A DNA stretch of 64,000 nucleotides from Shewanella amazonensis SB2B (GTDB lineage: Bacteria; Pseudomonadota; Gammaproteobacteria; Enterobacterales; Shewanellaceae). Shown one piece after another: positions 51,681-60,857 of this stretch; the first letter of the stretch is position 1; each line of letters begins with the position of its first letter. A program made the translations under genes and the position numbers. The notes below the pieces were generated by a model. It saw only the letters and a list, made by a program, of their open reading frames with translations. It made no database searches and was not told where the DNA came from. The stretch spans positions 2,176,001 to 2,240,000 of the forward strand of contig NC_008700.1 in the NCBI RefSeq assembly GCF_000015245.1, given 5' to 3'.

Positions 51681-53609
51681 ATGAGTTTGATAAAAACTTT
51701 CCCCATCGCACTTATTTTGCTCTTCGGTAGTGCCGCACTTTGGTTACATCAAGAGAACCTTGGCCTGATGCAGGATGCTGGTAAGGCCCTGGAAACACAA
51801 TATCGGAACAAAACCACTGAATTGGCATCCTGGCATGGTGATGGCCAGGCGCTCTATCAACACCTGCAGCAATCGATCACATTACAGTTTTTTCAATACA
51901 CCGATGGCACCGATGGCAGCCGCAACTTCACCACCGGACAATTACAGGAAACCCCGGAATCGTTTTTGGCACGCCTGTTCCCCTTGGAAATAAGTGATAC
52001 CCGAAACTTGCCTGACGGGCGACTCATGGTGAAGTTGGATACAAACGGCCCCAGGACACTGGCGGTTAGCCTCTATTCAGAACAATTAATCATCATTGGC
52101 AGTTTATTTGCCGCTTCGCTGCTGCTGTTTTTGGCGTTGGCGTCTACCTTATCCCGTAAAATCCGTTACGCTGCAGAGTATGTAAAGTCGCTGACAGAAC
52201 TTAACTTCTCTCCCCCTGAGCAGTCCAAACTCGGAGGAGAACTCAAGCCCCTCGCCACTGTATTTGAAGAAGCCAGACAAGCACTGAAGCAAAAGATTGA
52301 TGGTTTGCATCATGAAAACGAGAAGCTGTCCCGGGCTGCATTTCAAGATCCCATTACCGGTTTTGGCAGCCGCGCGCGCTTTACCCGTAAATTGGATGAA
52401 TTGGCAAAGAGCCAAAAAGATTTGCTGGGTTCCCTCGCCATGCTGCAAGCCACTGAACTGGGTACTATCAACCAGCTTAAAGGCCGTACCGCTGGCGACG
52501 ATTATCTGGCGAAAGTCGCCGGATGTTTGCGAAAGGCAGGCAGTCCCTTCCCCGACGCAGAGTTCTACCGGATTAGCAGTTCTGACTTTGCCGTGTTTTT
52601 GCCTAACCTGGTTATCAGTGACGCAGAACGCTTTTTGGAGCCCCTTAAAACCTTACTCGATGAATACCAGTCCACTTCTGCCATGGAGTCAATAGCGTAT
52701 ACCGGACTCGTGCCCTACAAGAGCGGCGTTGACCCGGTAGGCCTACTCAGTCTTTCTGATGCGGCGCTCAGCATTGCTCAAACACTGGGCGCGAACAGTT
52801 TCCATGTGCTTGAGAAGTTCACAGAGGATCAGGAAATTGGAGATAACCGCTGGCAAGTGGCTATTACTGAAATCATCACCCAACGCGCAGTACGATTCTT
52901 TCAGCAGCCAATACAGCCCTGCCGCAGTGAAGTGGAAGTCTACCGTGAACTCTTTGCCCGCTTCTTTAATTCAGAAGGTAAGGTTCTCCCGACTGCCACT
53001 GTGATAGCCATGGCTGAAAGGCACGGGCTGAGTCAGGAGCTGGATAAACTGGTCGTACTCTCTGCTGTGCGCATGTTGCTGGATAATCCAAACATGACCG
53101 GTGCCTATGGGGTCAATATCAGCGCAGTGTCAGCGACCGATGATAATTTTGTGGTCTGGCTGAAAGATCTCTTGACCAAACACCGAGCCATTTCTAACCG
53201 ACTGGTACTGGAAATCAACGAAAGTGGTCTCCAAACCAATATGCAGGGCAGTTTCCGTTTCATACGTGAAATCCACAGTGTGGGGACCAGGGTGTCCATC
53301 GAGCGTTTCGGCATGGGCTTTACATCGTTCAAGTTTTTCCGGGAAGTCAGACCCGACTATATCAAGCTCGACGCCACCTACAGCGAAGCCATCGATCAAG
53401 ACGCCAATAACAAGTTTTTTGTGCGCATGATGATAGACATTGCCAGACGTATCGGTGTCAGGGTCATTGCCTGCGGTGTAGAACGTCAGGAAGAAAAGCT
53501 GACGTTAGAGAAGCTCATGGTGGATGGTTTGCAAGGTTTCTACATTGCCAAACCAGAACCTGCCGGCAGCAAAGACTTGCTTGACGAGAAACTCACCCGC
53601 CAGAGTTAA
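51681..53609 (+). CDS. Degenerate GGDEF-EAL membrane protein (LapD- or CsrD-like)
   Basis: A 642-residue inner-membrane protein. Two segments (about 4-22 and 136-158) frame a periplasmic domain; HAMP-like linker, then GGDEF (about 220-370) and EAL (about 385-630) domains. GGDEF reads SSSDF. In EAL the key motifs have changed: ELF for EAL, ERFGMG for DDFGTG, and ACGVER for AEGVET, so neither activity is expected. It likely binds c-di-GMP or RNA-decay partners as LapD or CsrD do. ATG at 51681 is preferred over 51669 because GGAA lies before it. Confidence 0.85.
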   Translation: MSLIKTFPIALILLFGSAALWLHQENLGLMQDAGKALETQYRNKTTELASWHGDGQALYQHLQQSITLQFFQYTDGTDGSRNFTTGQLQETPESFLARLFPLEISDTRNLPDGRLMVKLDTNGPRTLAVSLYSEQLIIIGSLFAASLLLFLALASTLSRKIRYAAEYVKSLTELNFSPPEQSKLGGELKPLATVFEEARQALKQKIDGLHHENEKLSRAAFQDPITGFGSRARFTRKLDELAKSQKDLLGSLAMLQATELGTINQLKGRTAGDDYLAKVAGCLRKAGSPFPDAEFYRISSSDFAVFLPNLVISDAERFLEPLKTLLDEYQSTSAMESIAYTGLVPYKSGVDPVGLLSLSDAALSIAQTLGANSFHVLEKFTEDQEIGDNRWQVAITEIITQRAVRFFQQPIQPCRSEVEVYRELFARFFNSEGKVLPTATVIAMAERHGLSQELDKLVVLSAVRMLLDNPNMTGAYGVNISAVSATDDNFVVWLKDLLTKHRAISNRLVLEINESGLQTNMQGSFRFIREIHSVGTRVSIERFGMGFTSFKFFREVRPDYIKLDATYSEAIDQDANNKFFVRMMIDIARRIGVRVIACGVERQEEKLTLEKLMVDGLQGFYIAKPEPAGSKDLLDEKLTRQS

Positions 53610-53625
53610 CCCTGCATTTGATATG

Positions 53626-53654
53626 TTGTTAATGAGACTCAAAAAGCCGATAAT
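53626..53654 (+). promoter_or_regulatory. Candidate promoter of rsxABCDGE
   Basis: TTGTTA (53626-53631), 17-bp spacer, GATAAT (53649-53654), 31 bp before rsxA. Confidence 0.5.
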
Positions 53655-53684
53655 ACCGGCACCGACCGCTAATGCTTTTTTGCG

Positions 53685-54263
53685 ATGAGTGAATATCTCC
53701 TGTTGTTGATCGGTACTGTGCTGGTCAACAACTTCGTTTTGGTAAAATTTCTCGGACTTTGCCCCTTTATGGGGGTGTCAGGCAAGCTTGAGTCTGCCAT
53801 CGGCATGTCGATGGCGACCACCTTTGTGTTGACCCTGGCCTCCGTTCTCAGTTTCCTGGTAAACCAGTACCTGCTGGCACCGTTTGATTTGACCTATCTG
53901 CGCACCATGAGTTTTATTCTGGTGATCGCTGTTGTGGTGCAATTCACCGAAATGCTGGTACAAAAAACCAGTGCCAGTCTGCACCGTGCGCTGGGTATTT
54001 ACCTGCCGCTTATCACCACCAACTGCGCCGTTCTCGGTGTGGCGCTGCTCAATGTGAACGAGCAGCACGATTTTCTGGAGTCAGCCATCTATGGCTTTGG
54101 CGCCGCAGTGGGATTCTCTTTGGTGCTCATTCTCTTCTCAGCCATGCGTGAACGCCTTGCTGCAGCTGATGTGCCCATGCCTTTTCGGGGTGGCGCCATT
54201 GCCATGATCACCGCTGGCCTTATGTCTCTGGCCTTTATGGGCTTTACCGGTTTGGTGAAATAA
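53685..54263 (+). CDS. rsxA: Rsx/Rnf complex membrane subunit A
   Basis: A 192-residue protein with about six membrane segments, including FVLVKFLGLCPFMGVS and TTNCAVLGVALLN. RsxA and RsxE are paralogous subunits that hold a membrane Fe-S cluster of the ion-coupled Rnf/Rsx complex. No Shine-Dalgarno is visible (TTTTTTGCG before ATG). First gene of a tightly packed rsxABCDGE operon; it shares one base with rsxB. Confidence 0.95.
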   Translation: MSEYLLLLIGTVLVNNFVLVKFLGLCPFMGVSGKLESAIGMSMATTFVLTLASVLSFLVNQYLLAPFDLTYLRTMSFILVIAVVVQFTEMLVQKTSASLHRALGIYLPLITTNCAVLGVALLNVNEQHDFLESAIYGFGAAVGFSLVLILFSAMRERLAAADVPMPFRGGAIAMITAGLMSLAFMGFTGLVK

Positions 54264-54832
54264 TGTCAGCAGTCATGATAGCGGTTGTATTACTGGGCCT
54301 GCTGGCATTGGTATTTGGTGCCATATTGGGCTTTGCTGCCGTCAAATTCAGAGTAGAAGGCGATCCGCTGGTGGACCAGGTCGAGTCCCTCTTGCCGCAA
54401 ACTCAGTGCGGTCAGTGTGGCTATCCCGGTTGCCGCCCTTACGCCGAAGCCATCGCTGGCGGCGACCAAATCAACAAATGCCCCCCCGGTGGTACAGCCA
54501 CCATGGAAAAGATTGCTGAGCTAATGGGCGTTGAACCTCAGCCACTGTCTGCCACCACTGAGCAGCAAGTCAAAAAAGTTGCCTACATTCGTGAAGACGA
54601 GTGTATCGGCTGTACCAAGTGTATTCAGGCGTGTCCCGTGGATGCCATCGTCGGCGCCGGTAAGCTGATGCACACCGTCATTACCCAGGACTGCACCGGC
54701 TGCGATCTCTGTGTCGAGCCCTGCCCTGTCGATTGCATCGACATGCTCCCTGTCACTCAGGACATCAAGACCTGGAATTGGAAACTGAGTGCCATTCCCG
54801 TGATGCAGCTCGAAGAGGACAAACAGTGCTGA
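54263..54832 (+). CDS. rsxB: Rsx/Rnf complex ferredoxin subunit B
   Basis: A 189-residue Fe-S protein. One N-terminal membrane segment; a cluster motif CGQCGYPGC; and two 4Fe-4S ferredoxin motifs CIGCTKCIQACP and CTGCDLCVEPCP. It carries electrons to the complex. Overlaps rsxA by one base and rsxC by seven. Confidence 0.96.
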   Translation: MSAVMIAVVLLGLLALVFGAILGFAAVKFRVEGDPLVDQVESLLPQTQCGQCGYPGCRPYAEAIAGGDQINKCPPGGTATMEKIAELMGVEPQPLSATTEQQVKKVAYIREDECIGCTKCIQACPVDAIVGAGKLMHTVITQDCTGCDLCVEPCPVDCIDMLPVTQDIKTWNWKLSAIPVMQLEEDKQC

Positions 54833-57468
54833 CGCTTTTGGAACAATTGGATAAAGGTACGCTGTGGCGCTCACCCGGTGGCATTCACCCACCCGAGATG
54901 AAATCCGTCTCCAATGGCACCGCTATCGCCACACTGCCACTGTTTGATGAGTACCTGGTACCCCTGCCTCAGGTCGGTGAACAGGCCATTCTCGCCGTAA
55001 AAGTGGGAGATACTGTACTTAAAGGGCAGATGCTGACTCAGGGCCAGGGAGTTGGCTATCTACCGGTACATGCCCCCACCTCAGGCCGCGTCAAAGCCAT
55101 TGAATCACGCCCGAGCAACCATGCCTCTGCGCTGCCCATACTGACCCTGGCATTGGAAGCCGATGGCCAGGACAAATGGTGTGAACTCCAAAGCGCGGCT
55201 TTGGATGCGTTGACCCCTGCCCAAATGGTCAAAAGGATACAGGATGCCGGCATCGCCGGTATGGGCGGCGCTGCGTTTCCAAGCCACATTAAATTAAGTC
55301 CGGCGAGCGAAATTGAGCTGGTGATAGTCAATGGCGTTGAATGTGAACCCTACATTACCGCTGACGATCGCCTTATGCGCGAGCACGCCGATGGGATAGT
55401 CGCTGGTATCGGTATAGTGCACCGTATCCTTGCACCCAAACGCATTATCATCGCCATCGAAGACAACAAGCCCGAAGCCGCTGAAGCCATGCAGGCTGCC
55501 GTCAATCGCAGCCAGTTACCGGCAGGACTTGTCAGGGTCACTGTTATCCCGACCAAATACCCTTCAGGCGGTGAAAAGCAGCTCATTCAGATAGTGACTG
55601 GCCAGGAAGTGCCCTCCGGCGCTATTCCTGCGCAGCTCGGTATCCTGGTGCACAACGTCGGTACCCTGTTTGCAATCCGGGATGCCGTCATCGAAGGTAA
55701 GCCACTGATAGAAAGAGTCGTCACTGTCACCGGCAATGCAGTAACCAAACCCGGGAACTACTGGACTTTAATAGGCAGCAAGGTAGAGGATGTCCTCCGC
55801 CACTGTGATTTTCGTGAAGCAGAGGCCCAAAAAATCATCATGGGTGGCCCCATGATGGGATATACCCTGGCCAATACCCAGGTACCGATTTTGAAAGGCA
55901 GCAATTGTCTGCTGCTGCCCAACGGCCTCGAAATCACCGAGATGCCGCCTGAAAAACCCTGCATTCGCTGCGGCGAATGTGCCGTTGCCTGCCCTGCGTC
56001 CTTGCTGCCGCAGCAACTCTTTTGGCACGCCAAGGCGGAAGAATACGACAAGGCACAAAGCTATAACCTTAAAGACTGTATCGAGTGCGGATGTTGCACT
56101 TATGTCTGCCCCAGCGATATCCCGCTGGTAGAGTATTATCGGGTGGCCAAAGCCGCCATTCGCCAGCAGGCGGAAGAAAAAGCCAGTGCTGAGCGTGCCA
56201 AGGTGCGATTTGAAGCGCGCATTACCCGCCTTGAAGAAGAAAAAGCGGCCCGTGAAGCCAAGGCAAAAGAGGCGGCGGAAAAACGTAAAGCGGCCATGGC
56301 CGGTGGAGAAAAAGACGCCATCGCTGCCGCCCTCGCCCGGGTACAGGCCAAAAAAGCCGCCCAGGAACAAAATGCCGCTCCGGTCGCTGCCTCACCAGAG
56401 GGGGCTCAAGCTTCAGCGGCGGATCCAAAAGCCGGGGTTGCTGCCGCCATCGCCAGAGCCAAAGCCAAAAAGACAGCCCAACAGGAAGCAGCCAAGTCCC
56501 CCGATACAGCGGGCAGCACTGTGACCGATGCTGCTTCAGACCTGTCTATCGAGACGACGCCTGAGCAGGAGTCAACGCCCGCAAGCAGTGAAGATCCGAA
56601 AAAGGCCGCTGTTGCCGCAGCGATTGCCCGCGCCAAGGCAAAAAAGGCAGCGCAGGCGGCAAACAGCAATACAGCGGCTACAGACACCGCTAACGGTAAT
56701 CGCCAGGTATCCTCCTTACAGGAGCCAAAAGTTCAGGCATCAGCAGTACAGCCACCTGAATCACAGGCGCAGGAGCAGGATCCCAAGCGAGCTGCTGTGG
56801 CAGCCGCCATCGCCAAAGCGAAAGCCAAAAAGTCTGCCCGGAATACGGATGAAAGCGGCTTGGCTGTGGCAGAACCGTCCGCACCAGCGACCGGGGAGGC
56901 AGAATCAGCCCCAGCGGATGACAAATCAGCAAGAGTTGCCGCAGCGGTTGCCAAAGCCAAGGCGAAGAAGTTGGCGGCAAGTGCTTCTGACAGCCCATTC
57001 CCAGAGGATATGGCCGCTATTCCTGAAAAGAATCGCAGTGAGGCAAGCCTCGTACAAACAGATGAAAGTCTTCCTGAGACCAGGGGAGACGATAAGCCTG
57101 ACAACAAAGCCGCCAGAGTGGCCGCTGCGGTTGCCAAAGCCAAGGCAAAGGCTGCGGCCAGACGTGAAGAGGCACAGCCGGATCCAGCTGTGGCTGAACA
57201 CATTCAATCTGAAACGTCTCAAGCGGCCGACGCCGATGAACTTGAGACTGACATTCAGGCACCAGAGAAAAGTACCTTAACCGACATGGCCACGGCCATG
57301 CCGCCTGCAGCAAACCAAATACCAGAGCAAGGTGTTCACATCGCAGACAGCGCAAACACTGCTGCTTCAGAGGTTCCACCAACCGATGCCGATACGCTCA
57401 AAAAAGCCCGTATTGCTGCGGCTGTCGCCAAAGCCAAGGCAAAAAAAGCCGCCAAGGAGCATGAATAA
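54826..57468 (+). CDS. rsxC: Rsx/Rnf complex subunit C with long repeat tail
   Basis: An 880-residue peripheral subunit. The N-terminal part has the SLBB/NADH-binding-like region (GGAAFPSHIK) and two 4Fe-4S motifs CIRCGECAVACP and CIECGCCTYVCP. The C-terminal ~400 residues are low-complexity, with seven copies of a unit like AAVAAAIARAKAKK, alternating with acidic linkers. GTG start at 54826 with AGAGGA; it overlaps rsxB. RsxC tails vary greatly in length between species. Confidence 0.94.
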   Translation: MLTLLEQLDKGTLWRSPGGIHPPEMKSVSNGTAIATLPLFDEYLVPLPQVGEQAILAVKVGDTVLKGQMLTQGQGVGYLPVHAPTSGRVKAIESRPSNHASALPILTLALEADGQDKWCELQSAALDALTPAQMVKRIQDAGIAGMGGAAFPSHIKLSPASEIELVIVNGVECEPYITADDRLMREHADGIVAGIGIVHRILAPKRIIIAIEDNKPEAAEAMQAAVNRSQLPAGLVRVTVIPTKYPSGGEKQLIQIVTGQEVPSGAIPAQLGILVHNVGTLFAIRDAVIEGKPLIERVVTVTGNAVTKPGNYWTLIGSKVEDVLRHCDFREAEAQKIIMGGPMMGYTLANTQVPILKGSNCLLLPNGLEITEMPPEKPCIRCGECAVACPASLLPQQLFWHAKAEEYDKAQSYNLKDCIECGCCTYVCPSDIPLVEYYRVAKAAIRQQAEEKASAERAKVRFEARITRLEEEKAAREAKAKEAAEKRKAAMAGGEKDAIAAALARVQAKKAAQEQNAAPVAASPEGAQASAADPKAGVAAAIARAKAKKTAQQEAAKSPDTAGSTVTDAASDLSIETTPEQESTPASSEDPKKAAVAAAIARAKAKKAAQAANSNTAATDTANGNRQVSSLQEPKVQASAVQPPESQAQEQDPKRAAVAAAIAKAKAKKSARNTDESGLAVAEPSAPATGEAESAPADDKSARVAAAVAKAKAKKLAASASDSPFPEDMAAIPEKNRSEASLVQTDESLPETRGDDKPDNKAARVAAAVAKAKAKAAARREEAQPDPAVAEHIQSETSQAADADELETDIQAPEKSTLTDMATAMPPAANQIPEQGVHIADSANTAASEVPPTDADTLKKARIAAAVAKAKAKKAAKEHE
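56310..57466 (+). repeat. Seven degenerate Ala/Lys-rich repeats in RsxC
   Basis: Units such as AGVAAAIARAKAKK, RAAVAAAIAKAKAKK and ARVAAAVAKAKAKK recur about every 50-60 residues. They read as basic amphipathic helices between acidic, Ser/Thr/Pro-rich linkers. Confidence 0.9.
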
Positions 57469-57470
57469 TC

Positions 57471-58517
57471 ATGGCGTTCAAGATTGCATCCTCACCCCAT
57501 GTCCGCAAAGACAGCCAAACCTCGGCTGTGATGCAGCGCGTCATTCTTGCCGCCTTACCTGGCCTTGCCGTGCAATGCTATTTCTTTGGTTGGGGCACCT
57601 TTATTCAGGTGTGTGTTGCCATCGCGACGGCACTTGCCGCCGAGGCACTGGTATTGAAGCTTAGAAACCGCCCGATATCACCTACCTTGATGGATCAGAG
57701 TGCTGTGCTGACCGCTCTCCTGATTGGTGTCGCCATTCCACCGCTGGCACCCTGGTATTTGGTAGTCATAGGCACGGTATTCGCCATCGTGATGGTCAAA
57801 CAGCTTTATGGCGGTTTGGGGCAAAACCTCTTTAACCCTGCTATGGCCGCCTATGTATTGCTTCTGGTGTCTTTCCCGGTTCTGATGACGACCTGGGCTG
57901 CCCCCAGTACCCTGGCACAAAGCAGTGCTGGTATCCTGGATGCCATTGACGTGATTTTTTCAGCCCAGGGCGCAGCAGATTTTGCGCTGGGAATTGATGG
58001 CGTCTCCATGGCGACACCACTGGACACCTTGAAAACCGATCTTTCCATGGGGCTTACCGCAGATGAAAGTCTGAAACGCGCCATCTTCGGTGGCGGCAGC
58101 ACCGGTGAAGGCTGGTTCTGGGTGAACCTCGCTTATCTGTGTGGCGGTTTGTTTTTGCTCGCCACCAAGACCATCCGCTGGCACATCAGCGGTGGGCTCA
58201 TCGGCGCCCTTTTTGTGTGCAGTCTCTTTGGCTTTGGCGCCTCGCCAGACACCCACGCCAGCCCCCTGTTTAACCTCTTCAGCGGCGCTACCATGCTGGC
58301 TGCCTTTTTTATCGCCACCGACCCGGTTACCGCAGCCACCAGTCCTCGCGGGCGGCTGCTCTTTGGGGCCATGATAGGGGTGCTGATTTATCTTATTCGC
58401 ACCTTTGGTGGTTACCCCGATGGTGTGGCGTTCGCGGTATTGCTGGCTAACCTCTGCGCTCCACTAATCGACTATTACATCAAGCCACGGGCCTATGGCC
58501 ACCGTGGCAGCCTGTAG
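57471..58517 (+). CDS. rsxD: Rsx/Rnf complex membrane subunit D
   Basis: A 348-residue protein with about ten membrane segments. The flavin attachment motif is present as DGVSMATPL (S/T flavinylation site). It forms part of the ion-translocating core. Two bases follow rsxC before the ATG; rsxG follows after nine. Confidence 0.95.
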   Translation: MAFKIASSPHVRKDSQTSAVMQRVILAALPGLAVQCYFFGWGTFIQVCVAIATALAAEALVLKLRNRPISPTLMDQSAVLTALLIGVAIPPLAPWYLVVIGTVFAIVMVKQLYGGLGQNLFNPAMAAYVLLLVSFPVLMTTWAAPSTLAQSSAGILDAIDVIFSAQGAADFALGIDGVSMATPLDTLKTDLSMGLTADESLKRAIFGGGSTGEGWFWVNLAYLCGGLFLLATKTIRWHISGGLIGALFVCSLFGFGASPDTHASPLFNLFSGATMLAAFFIATDPVTAATSPRGRLLFGAMIGVLIYLIRTFGGYPDGVAFAVLLANLCAPLIDYYIKPRAYGHRGSL

Positions 58518-58526
58518 GACCTGGCG

Positions 58527-59174
58527 ATGCAAAAATCCATCATCAAAAACGGACTCCTCTTAAGCGGTTTTGCGCTTATCTGTACCGCAGCGGTTGCGCT
58601 GGTGAACGAGGCTACCAAAGACAAGATTGCCGAGCAGCAACGTCTTGAGCTGACTCGAATACTGCACCAGATAGTACCCGATGAAATTCACGACAACGAC
58701 CTCGGTGGAAGCTGTATTCTCGTTCACAATGCCGACGCTTTGGGCACAGACGAGCCCATGCCGGTTTACCTTGCAAGCAGCGCCAATGAGCCCGTGGCGC
58801 TGGCCATAGAAACCATTGCTCCCGATGGGTATAACGGCAACATTCGCCTTATCATAGGGGTAGATCTTAAGGGTAAGGTGCTTGGTGTCCGCACCCTCAC
58901 CCATCAGGAAACACCGGGGCTTGGCGATAAGATTGAGCTGCGTAAATCCAACTGGGTACTGTCGTTTAACGATAAGGTGTTTTCTGACAAGGCTAATGAC
59001 CGCTGGAAGGTGAAAAAGGACGGCGGTGACTTTGATCAGTTCACGGGTGCCACCATTACCCCCAGAGCCTACCTCAAGGCAGTGAGCCGTACCCTGATCT
59101 TCGTCAGTGCCAATCAGGCCGAGTGGTTTAATCGGCCGCTGGGCTGTGATAACGGAGCCAATGCAGATGAGTAA
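58527..59174 (+). CDS. rsxG: Rsx/Rnf complex subunit G
   Basis: A 215-residue protein with one N-terminal membrane segment and a periplasmic FMN-binding domain. The covalent FMN site is SGATI-like: DQFTGATITPRA. 8-bp overlap with rsxE. Confidence 0.95.
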   Translation: MQKSIIKNGLLLSGFALICTAAVALVNEATKDKIAEQQRLELTRILHQIVPDEIHDNDLGGSCILVHNADALGTDEPMPVYLASSANEPVALAIETIAPDGYNGNIRLIIGVDLKGKVLGVRTLTHQETPGLGDKIELRKSNWVLSFNDKVFSDKANDRWKVKKDGGDFDQFTGATITPRAYLKAVSRTLIFVSANQAEWFNRPLGCDNGANADE

Positions 59175-59865
59175 CTACAAAGAAATTGCCTGGCAAGGGC
59201 TGTGGAAAAATAACCCGGGGCTGGTGCAGCTTTTGGGGCTTTGTCCACTCCTTGCCGTCACAGCCACCCTGACCAATGCCCTTGGACTTGGTCTTGCCAC
59301 TGTTGCCGTGTTGATTGGCTCCAACGTGCTCGTCTCTCTGGTACGTGAATTTGTACCCAAGGAAATTCGCATTCCTGTGTTTGTGATGATCATCGCTGCG
59401 CTGGTTACAGTAGTTCAGCTTGTTATCAACGCCTATGCCTACGGCCTTTACCTGTCGCTGGGGATATTCCTGCCGCTGATTGTGACCAACTGCGTCATCA
59501 TCGGCCGCGCCGAAGCCTTTGCATCCCGCAACAGCGTCGGCGCCGCCGCCTTCGATGGCCTGATGATGGGGACTGGATTTACCGCCGTGCTTGCTGTGCT
59601 CGGTGCAGTAAGGGAAATTCTCGGTCAGGGCACCTTGTTTGATGGCGCCGACCAGCTGCTCGGCGACTGGGCCGCATCCCTTCGTATTGAGCTGTGGCAT
59701 GTGGATAACAGCTTCCTGCTGGCCATGCTGCCCCCCGGCGCCTTTATCGCCATGGGACTCCTGATTGCCGGTAAAAACGTTATCGACAAGCGCCTGGAAG
59801 CGAAAAAGCCAACACCTGAAGCCGCTCCCGCCATCACCCGAGCCAGGATCACCAAAGTAGGCTGA
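59167..59865 (+). CDS. rsxE: Rsx/Rnf complex membrane subunit E
   Basis: A 232-residue protein with about six membrane segments, paralogous to RsxA (GLCPLLAVTATLTNAL, TNCVIIGRAEAFA). Start at 59167 (ATG AGT AAC) fits E. coli RsxE better than longer in-frame starts. Last gene of the complex; nth follows after 31 bp. Confidence 0.95.
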   Translation: MSNYKEIAWQGLWKNNPGLVQLLGLCPLLAVTATLTNALGLGLATVAVLIGSNVLVSLVREFVPKEIRIPVFVMIIAALVTVVQLVINAYAYGLYLSLGIFLPLIVTNCVIIGRAEAFASRNSVGAAAFDGLMMGTGFTAVLAVLGAVREILGQGTLFDGADQLLGDWAASLRIELWHVDNSFLLAMLPPGAFIAMGLLIAGKNVIDKRLEAKKPTPEAAPAITRARITKVG

Positions 59866-59896
59866 ATACAGCAGACTGAGTAAGGTAAAAGATTCC

Positions 59897-60538
59897 GTGA
59901 ATAACCAAAAGCGAGTGGAAATTTTAACCCGGCTTAGAGCCAATAACCCCAAGCCAGAGACTGAGCTTAATTTTTCCTCCCCCTTTGAATTGCTTGTGGC
60001 TGTCACCCTGTCGGCCCAGGCCACCGATGTCAGCGTGAATAAGGCCACCGACAAGCTGTTTCCGGTGGCCAATACCCCACAAGCCATTGTTGACCTTGGT
60101 GTCGAGGGACTTAAGGAATACATCAAAACCATCGGGCTTTTTAATAACAAAGCCATCAACGTGGTGAAGCTATCGCAAATTCTGCTGGATAAACACGGCG
60201 GCGAAGTGCCGGAAGACAGAGAAGCGCTGGAAGCCCTGCCCGGCGTTGGCCGCAAGACCGCCAACGTGGTACTTAACACCGCCTTCGGCTGGCCTACCAT
60301 TGCCGTGGACACCCATATTTTCCGTATGGCAAACCGCACCAGGTTTGCTCCCGGCAAGAACGTGGTCGAGGTAGAAGAGCGGATGCTCAAGGTGGTGCCG
60401 GCGGAGTTTAAAGTGGATGTGCACCACTGGTTTATCCTCCACGGCCGCTATACCTGCCTTGCCCGCAAACCGCGCTGTGGTTCCTGCATCATCGAAGATT
60501 TATGCGAATTCAAGGATAAGGTTTACCCGGACGAGTAA
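59897..60538 (+). CDS. nth: Endonuclease III (Nth)
   Basis: A 213-residue bifunctional DNA glycosylase/AP lyase for oxidised pyrimidines. HhH motif LPGVGRKTANVV with the catalytic Lys, and the catalytic Asp in AVDTHIFR. The 4Fe-4S motif at the C-terminus is C-x6-C-x2-C-x5-C. The rsx-nth order is conserved in gamma-proteobacteria. Confidence 0.97.
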   Translation: MNNQKRVEILTRLRANNPKPETELNFSSPFELLVAVTLSAQATDVSVNKATDKLFPVANTPQAIVDLGVEGLKEYIKTIGLFNNKAINVVKLSQILLDKHGGEVPEDREALEALPGVGRKTANVVLNTAFGWPTIAVDTHIFRMANRTRFAPGKNVVEVEERMLKVVPAEFKVDVHHWFILHGRYTCLARKPRCGSCIIEDLCEFKDKVYPDE

Positions 60539-60556
60539 CCTGGAAACCACAAATGA

Positions 60557-60592
60557 AAAACGCCGCAAACTGTTGCCAGTTGCGGCGTTTTT
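60557..60592. terminator. Bidirectional terminator between nth and the 27-residue ORF
   Basis: AAAACGCCGCAA / TTGCGGCGTTTT with a 12-base loop; T-tracts on both strands. Confidence 0.9.
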
Positions 60593-60605
60593 CGTATAAA
60601 TCGGC

Positions 60606-60689
60606 TTAAAACATGGAGGTTGCAAATGCAGCGAAGAACAATCCAATCACAGCTACAGTGCCCACAGCCATTTTCAGTTCAGTTTTCAT
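60606..60689 (-). CDS. 27-residue single-pass membrane protein
   Basis: A complete small gene: ATG at 60689 with AAAGGAGAAGAAG just upstream, TAA at 60606, and the terminator beyond. The product has a charged N-terminus (MKTELK) and one hydrophobic helix (residues 7-27), ending SMF. A candidate promoter (TTGGCT-N18-GATAAT) lies at 60748-60719. Small proteins of this kind often attach to and regulate membrane complexes. I do not know its family. Confidence 0.72.
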   Translation of the reverse strand: MKTELKMAVGTVAVIGLFFAAFATSMF

Positions 60690-60857
60690 CTTCTTCTCCT
60701 TTGGTGAACTTATACGGCATTATCCGATGCCATTGTGGCTTTAGCCAACACCACACTGTCAAACTGTGAGTTGCTTCAGATTTCTCCTTTTGTTCCCTGT
60801 AAGCAGTACGTTTTTGCTATACTGGCCGCCATCTTAATGCCGTTAAAGGAACCCCAA

